A stretch of DNA of 64,000 nt, from NCBI RefSeq assembly GCF_029168945.1, contig NC_083604.1:47177686-47241685 (forward strand), written 5' to 3'. The DNA comes from Cannabis sativa. Taxonomy: Eukaryota; Streptophyta; Magnoliopsida; Rosales; Cannabaceae. The position numbers and the translations under genes are program-made. How positions within the stretch are numbered: position 1 is the stretch's first letter; the number at the start of each line of letters is the position of its first letter. The notes beneath the pieces were generated by a model, which saw only the letters and a list, made by a program, of their open reading frames with translations, was not told the origin of the DNA and did no database searches. Shown here in pieces: positions 58,144-64,000 of this stretch.

Positions 58144-58297
58144 TGTAGAAAATAGTGATTCGAATTGTGTATTGATTTCATAGAATAATACATATTTATA
58201 TACAAAGTTAGGAGACATAAAAGGGAAACTACCAAAAAAATAGGAAACTACTAAATATCTACTAAACATCTAATTCTTTTACAGCTAATATCTAACA
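58144..58297 (-). repeat. 5' LTR of the young Copia element
   Basis: 154 bp, apparently identical to 55099-55252. Confidence 0.95.
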
Positions 58298-58302
58298 AAA
58301 AT

Positions 58303-60850
58303 AAGATAACTATAATCATGTAATTTTAAATAGATGTAAGATATTTTGCTAACTTTTAAATTTTGTTATTTCATTTATTTAAATTACATTTAAAATCTGA
58401 AAAAGATATTCATTTATCTTTTTTAATTTTTTATTTATAAAATAACATTAAATTTTTAAAGTAGTTAGCAAATTTTGAAATGATATTTAGGTTGGTTGAA
58501 ACCTAATTTTTCAAAATTGTAGGTTTAATTTTAATTTTGAAATTTTTCAAATTTTTTTTTTAAAAAAAAATTCGAAAATAATTTTTTTTATTTATTTAAT
58601 TAATTATTTTTCGAAATTATTTATTTAAAATTAAATAAATCCTACATCCAACTATCCAGCTAACCTTGTTGCAGGAGTATGTGTTTTAGCTTGTTTGTAA
58701 GTTTTCAAAACCTATTATTGCTTGATTGCAAATAGCCATGGTTAACTTTTTGTCAGATCTAATGATCTGATGGCTCCCTTGGTCAAGTAAATAATTTGTA
58801 ACAGGTATATTTACAATCTTCTTTCATCTGTGTATGACCTAGCAACATGATAGGACCCATCCAAAGTGTGCATGTGTGAGCCTATGTGTTTAATTTCATT
58901 ATAGATGCATATAGGTTGTTGTTGCTAAATAAATTATCATAGTTCTTGATAGATTTTATTTAGGCCCATTTAGTTTTTTGGGCCTATTCAATTAATAGTA
59001 GTTGTTCATTTTAAGGTTAAATTCCTCTCTTTTGGGCCTTGTGTGAGAGTTGGGAGCCATAGTAGTGGGTACGACATACTGAACCCAGCACCCCCTCACA
59101 TGAACCACCCCAATTGTGAAGGCCCATTTGCCTGATTTGAACAGCTGTACTAGGTTAATTAAACTAGTTTAACCTGATAAAATTGATTAGCAACATAATT
59201 AATTTCATTTATTTTGAAATTAATTTCAGAAAACCATAGTTTAAAGAATTTTTATTCTAAGCTAAACTATACGTATTTTTTTGTATTTAATTAAATATAG
59301 AATTATAACCATCTAGATTCTTTCTAAAGCTTAATTTAAATTTTTCATTAAATATTCCTATTTAAGTTGATATTTAGTTATCTACAACTAACCAACTTAA
59401 ATATGAATATCTTTTGGATTTAAAATTTCAAAATTAAGTTGAAGAATTTTAGGCATTGGTTATTAAGATTCTTTAGATATTTTTTAAGTTAATATCTTTT
59501 CGAATATTAACTTAAAATGGAATAGTTTAGATATTCTTTAAGTTAATATCTTTTCGAATATTAACTTAAAATGGAATATTTTCAAATTAAGTGGTTACAA
59601 CTTAATTTTTGATATTTAATTAAATTTAAATTTGAAAAATATTTAGGTTCTAGATTTTTTCTAATACAACCTAAATTAGATATTTTTTCAAATTTTGTGG
59701 AAAAGATACTTAGTCAAATAAGATATTTTCTAGATAGTTATTTCTAGACTACTTTTTATTTCTAATATCAAATAGGAAAATATTATACATTGTGAAATTA
59801 ATTATTTAAATAATTAATTTTGGTACAATTTATTTTAAGTACATTTTTCCTAGTATTAAACTAGAGATTAATAATTAAGCCTTCTCTACACTTAATTATT
59901 TATTTCTTGAATTTAATACATTTAATTAATTTGAAAATTAAATATCTAAGTTGATTTTCATCATGATACTTAAATATTTCTTTTTCATGACACTTAATTA
60001 AATAGAAAATTATTTTTAGTTGAAATTTATTTTTTCAACTAAATTTAAATAATTTTCAAAATATATTTTTCTTTATTTTATTAATCAAATTTTGAAATTG
60101 CATTTCTTAAATGCTGGAATTTCGAATTTTATTTGAAAAATAGATTAAAGTTGTAAATTATTTATTTTAATTTTGGACCAACTTAAATCAATGATTTTTT
60201 CATTTAATGATTAATTAAAATAAATGAAGTAAAATATATTTAATTAGAAATTGAATTAATTAGTCAAAGAAAAATCTAGATAGGTGATATTTTTTTTTTG
60301 CTTGAAGTATTTTTCTAGTGTATTTAATTAAATAGAAAATTAATATTTAAATTGATTTTCATCATCATACTTAAATATTTGAAATTTTTCTTATATATAT
60401 TTAATTAAATAGGAAAATTATATTTTTTTGTTGTAAATTAATTTTATTAATTAATTTTGGGCCAACATTAAATTAGAATAATTTTTTCAGGATTTATTTT
60501 TTATTTTAATATGCATTTTTGAAAATTTTATCCTTGAATACTTTAATTTTTCGAAATGCAATATATATTTATAGAAAATTAAATTTGAGTTGTAAATTAA
60601 TTTAAATTAATTTTGTAACAACTTAAATTGAATAATTTTCTAAATATTTATTGGAAATTATTACTAAGATGGAAATAATTCATATTATTTTAATATCCAT
60701 CTAAGTAAAATTTATAAATATTAAATTAAAATTTATATTTAGAATTTTTCATTCTAAATTAGAAATTTTAACTAAATAAATATATATTTAAAATAAATAG
60801 ATTAAATAAAGAGAATCAAAGAAAATATAACTCTCTCTAAATAATGAGCT
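58303..60850 (+). repeat. AT-rich non-coding interior of LARD-2
   Basis: Inverted counterpart of about 3300-5760 in LARD-1. No gene. Contains a local direct duplication near 59470-59580 (the motif TAAGTTAATATCTTTTCGAA occurs at both 59487 and 59540). Confidence 0.75.
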
Positions 60851-60859
60851 TTATTATTA

Positions 60860-63800
60860 AGATATTCGATCTCCATTGTTTGTTTTACATCACGTTTGTT
60901 TTAGTGAGTAATCCTCCCTAATGGAGGAACGTTCATTAGCAATTTCGCACCGTTTAATCTCGAAAGATAAGTAGTTTGTAAGTGTTTTATATGGTATGGA
61001 TCACCCTAATGGTGGCGACTATATTTGACTTGCAAATTATCAAAACAATGGTGGAAGCTCATAAGATAGAATTGCCTTGACTCTCGCCTAAACGAGACAA
61101 CACTGAATTCCAATCTTGATCGAATAAAAGGTTGCTAGAATGTTTAACATTTTAGATGAGCTCACAACTCTATTCAATGAATGATAGCTTTGACTCTCGC
61201 CTAAACATGACACTGATATCAGTTTGTTGAAAAACCTTGGAAATTATTTAAGATTGTATGTTTTAGTATTTTCACTTGTCATTCCTACTTGCTATATGTT
61301 TATAATTTCTGAATTGTGTATGAATTTATATTGAACCATGGTATTTTCTGTTATTAAGTTGTAGTTCAATTTCGAATCTTCATTGTTGGTCTAACTTGGT
61401 TTGTTTATCTAATGAGATAAATCCCTAGTAGATTTTCACCATTATACATACATAATAGTGTTAGATCTCGAAAGATAAATATTGTATATGCGACATCTAG
61501 CTGTTCATCAATTGATGACACCTTAGACTAGTATTTTTACGATATGAAACAAGAAGATTGTATAAATAAGATTACTTTGACTCTCGCTAATCGAAGCATC
61601 GTTGGATTCTTATTTATAAACGAAATTATCCTAATTCCTCTTAGCTTATTCATTTCAAATTAGCTCAATAAAATATCATTGGATGAATGGTCTATAAATC
61701 ATTTAATGTCATTATATTTTCTCTTAAGAAATTAAATGACACATATGATTATAATCCCAAAATTCTATTCCCAATTGATATAAATCCTCAATCTTAGAAA
61801 TCTCCTACTTGTAAGGGCAAATCAGACTTAGAGTTAAATTAGTAGTGGTGGTCCAAGAAAGAATTACTCATTTTATTTGGTATAAATTAAGTCTTTGACT
61901 TTAATTTTAGATTCCAAACGAAATTTTCTTATATTTCTAATTCCAGGATGCAATACAGTTACACCTTCACAAGGGTTTAATATCCATCTTCCATTAATGG
62001 ATTCAAACTGTATGGAATATGAGTTAGGTATTCTTTGACCAGGATCCACTTGCACTATTCTAAGAATTCTTTAATGTAACTAAACCTAAGTCATCAGAAG
62101 GCACTACCACATTTTTTTTTAATCTATGGCATTTGTATCTTGTTCATAGTGGATTTGACAAGATCAATCTCTGCAAAGAGTTAATATGCCTATATCCACT
62201 GAAAGTAGTTCATCTCATTCGCAGATGGATGTACATTCAGGGGTGGATATGAGTTTTTCGTTGTATTCTTAAAACGATAACTCTAGATTACACCTTTTAG
62301 CAAAGAAATTTGAAATGTTTGAAAAATTTCATTAATTTCTAGCAATGGTTAAAACCATTAAGGTAAGTGGTTAAAGATCTTGCAAACTGATAGGGGTGAA
62401 GAAATAGTTAGTAGATATGCAGTTCAAAGATCATTAAATTGATTTTTGAATTATATCCAAACTTACCTCCCCAGAAATTTCGAGTTACATGTTGATGATT
62501 AGTTACTAGTCGTTGCCTAATTCCTTCTATGGTAATACAATTTCAGAATGATGTAATGGTTGTATACTTAATGTAAATCATTACTAGATTCATGGATGTC
62601 CTAATCAAAATCTTAAGAAAAGCTAGAACTGTTAACCATGGTTTGTTAGCTATTCTAAGTGATTAGGGGTGGACCATCCCATAGTCAATAGATAAGAAAG
62701 TGTTTGTTTAAACAAATACTACTTTTCTAAGAAAATGACTAAGTCTGAAAAAAAAAAGTAGCAAATAAAGGAGATATTTATTTCTTGATTCCAAAAGTGT
62801 TCTATCATCTTATTTATGATGATCCCACTGCCTTTGTTGTCTTGTCACAACCGAAGAGATCAATACCATTTAGTTTTCTTAAACATAATTCACGGTACCT
62901 TGTCGTAGTGGGAGAGTTTCTAGGAACTCACCTTCTCATGACTTGGGAGACACTAGTTATTAAAATCCATTGTAAGTTTAAACAAGTAATGGATTGTCAA
63001 GATAAGAAACTAAGAAGAAAAGCCAATAGATCTATGGTTTAATCCATTCACATGGAGTAACCTAAACTTTCTATTACAAGGACATAAAAGGAAATTTTCG
63101 TTTATAAGTCTATTCAATGGACTTAACAACACTTCCTGTTCCTATTATTATAGGTTTGAGTTTATCTAAACCTATGGCTTGTGGTATACCTAGTAATTAC
63201 TTACTCTAATGCAAGCAACTTACTTTAGTAAGATGCTGAAGTATTTTCTTTCTAATGGCAATCTATAGAAGCTTCACAACTTCTTAGGCACAGATTTTAT
63301 TTATCTAAGGAAAAGTCTCAACTATTCAAGAAAAGATATAGCCATGAAAGAATTTCTTAAATCAACAGTGAGAGGTCTTAGATATGCTTTTGTATGCCTT
63401 AGACCAGACACCTGCTGTTGAGTGGGAGTAATGAGTACGTATTAGATTCATCCAAGAGAAGAACATTGGAAGACAATCAAGTAAATCTTAAGATTAAGAA
63501 GAGGAACTATATGTTAGTCAATAAGGGTGTGTTTAAAACTCTTAGACTACACCACATCAGATTTCAAAATTTGCCTTTGTGCTAGAAATTCTTTCTGATA
63601 AGATGGTGGTTACTCTAGGGGTGAAATAGTGATTTTGGAGAAGTGTAAAAACCTATCTGAAGTCTCTAGGTCTACCAGGAAGGGACTGAATGTTAAAGTT
63701 GCAGGAAAGGTACTTATTCAGTCTAAGGAAAGTTCTATACATTTTTGGCACCATTCCAAATTGCCTAAACTACTAGTGTTATTTCCTTATTAACCAAAAG

Positions 63801-64000
63801 TAGTTGCCAAAAGTATAGAATCCAGTATCCCAAGAGAGTAGACATATAGAGAGGAATTTCACATTATCAATAATTTTTTGATTAAGGAAGAGTAATAGTG
63901 GAAGAAAGGTTGTGGTTAATTCAACCTTTCAGATCCTATTACAAGGAGTTTACTACTACTACACTTGATTTGTATATCGAGGTGTTGAGATTATTTTAAA
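60860..64000 (+). pseudogene. Decayed Copia gag-pol of LARD-2
   Basis: Scattered in-order relics are readable on the plus strand: LWHLYLVHSGFDKINLCKEL at 62124-62190 (pre-integrase; usual form LWHxRLGHxxxxRI), LPNSFYGNT at 62513-62540 (integrase, usual LPxSFWG), KKVFV-stop-TNTTFL at 62694-62729 (end of integrase), SQPKRS and RYLVVVGE at about 62842-62930 (linker), GLRYAFVCLRPDT at 63374-63412 (RT, usual GSLMYAMVCTRPDI), HPREEHWKTIK at about 63451-63483, and SDPITRSLL at 63929-63955 (end of RNase H region). Stops and frame changes separate all of them. The element has no coding capacity. Confidence 0.65.

Larger units (their letters stand above)
55099..58297 (-). mobile_element. Young Copia retrotransposon lacking reverse transcriptase and RNase H
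   Basis: LTRs 55099-55252 and 58144-58297 (154 bp each) look identical by eye, TSD AAAAT at 55094-55098 and 58298-58302. The primer site TGGTATCAGAGC (minus strand, 58132-58143) abuts the 5' LTR and the polypurine tract TTGAGGGGGAG abuts the 3' LTR. The 2891 bp interior encodes gag, protease and integrase in one frame and then jumps to the last codons of pol. Short LTRs and motif spellings suggest an Ale/Retrofit-like lineage. The intact ends and identical LTRs point to recent transposition, necessarily with RT supplied by another element. Confidence 0.92.
52442..64000 (+). mobile_element. LARD-2: large Copia-like LTR element, plus strand, right end outside the window
   Basis: 5' LTR 52442-54372, primer-like site 54375-54392, then an AT-rich interior interrupted by a Copia element (55094-58302), a decayed pol (60860-64000), and the window ends about 70 bases before the expected 3' LTR, judged from LARD-1, whose end sequence (ACTACACTTGATTTG..) matches 63959-63972. 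TSD candidate GTTCT at 52437-52441. It is the inverted counterpart of LARD-1; the two interiors align throughout by eye. Confidence 0.85.

Noticed and set aside
57694..58269. 191-codon minus-strand ORF with a hydrophobic tail, possible membrane protein
   Set aside because: It starts inside the LTR and overlaps the primer site and leader of the Copia element; the hydrophobic stretch comes from pyrimidine-rich leader sequence.

Overview
The window is a dense block of plant transposable elements. I found no host gene, rRNA, tRNA, CRISPR array or prokaryotic signal. Introns, CACTA, hAT and PIF/Harbinger elements, tRNA-primed LTR retrotransposons of the Copia, Athila and Tat lineages, and AT-rich spacers all point to a flowering plant, most likely a eudicot. 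I cannot fix the species from sequence alone.

Layout. (1) 1-8426: a large Copia-like element (LARD-1, read on the minus strand) with 1.9 kb LTRs and a decayed internal region. (2) 8427-42824: a Tat-lineage Gypsy element (Tat-A, minus strand) split by later insertions. A CACTA element (10052-11560, TSD CTT) sits in its protease region. An Athila element (12298-40204, TSD ATAAG) sits in its gag. A hAT derivative (14179-16043) lies in the 3' ORF of the Athila. A second Tat element (Tat-B, 24339-39679, TSD TGAAG) lies in the 5' LTR of the Athila. A solo LTR of the LARD family (30987-34667, TSD TTTGT) lies in Tat-B pol, and an oppositely oriented LTR of the same family (32579-34430, TSD GAATC) lies inside that solo LTR. 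This gives five nested levels, and the coding frames of the hosts rejoin across several of the insertions. (3) 42896-48401: a PIF/Harbinger element with an intron-containing transposase and a broken Myb/SANT-like ORF. (4) 48402-49240: AT-rich sequence with no gene seen. (5) 49241-52441: the 3' end of an L1-type LINE (minus strand), split by a solo LARD LTR (50206-52103, TSD GTGAA). (6) 52442 to the window end: LARD-2, plus strand, the mirror image of LARD-1. It carries a young Copia insertion (55099-58297, TSD AAAAT, apparently identical 154 bp LTRs) that encodes gag, protease and integrase but has lost reverse transcriptase and RNase H.

How the parts relate. Most coding regions are broken by stops and frameshifts. 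Three things stand out as possibly functional or recent: the RT-less Copia element, which would need enzymes in trans; the Harbinger transposase, with its D, D and E residues present; and an antisense ORF in Tat-B (25854-28666, plus strand) with a TATA box, introns and a coiled coil, convergent with pol. The LARD family is present as two long copies, one at each end of the window in inverted orientation, and three solo LTRs, so it has been a repeated source of insertion and LTR-LTR recombination here.
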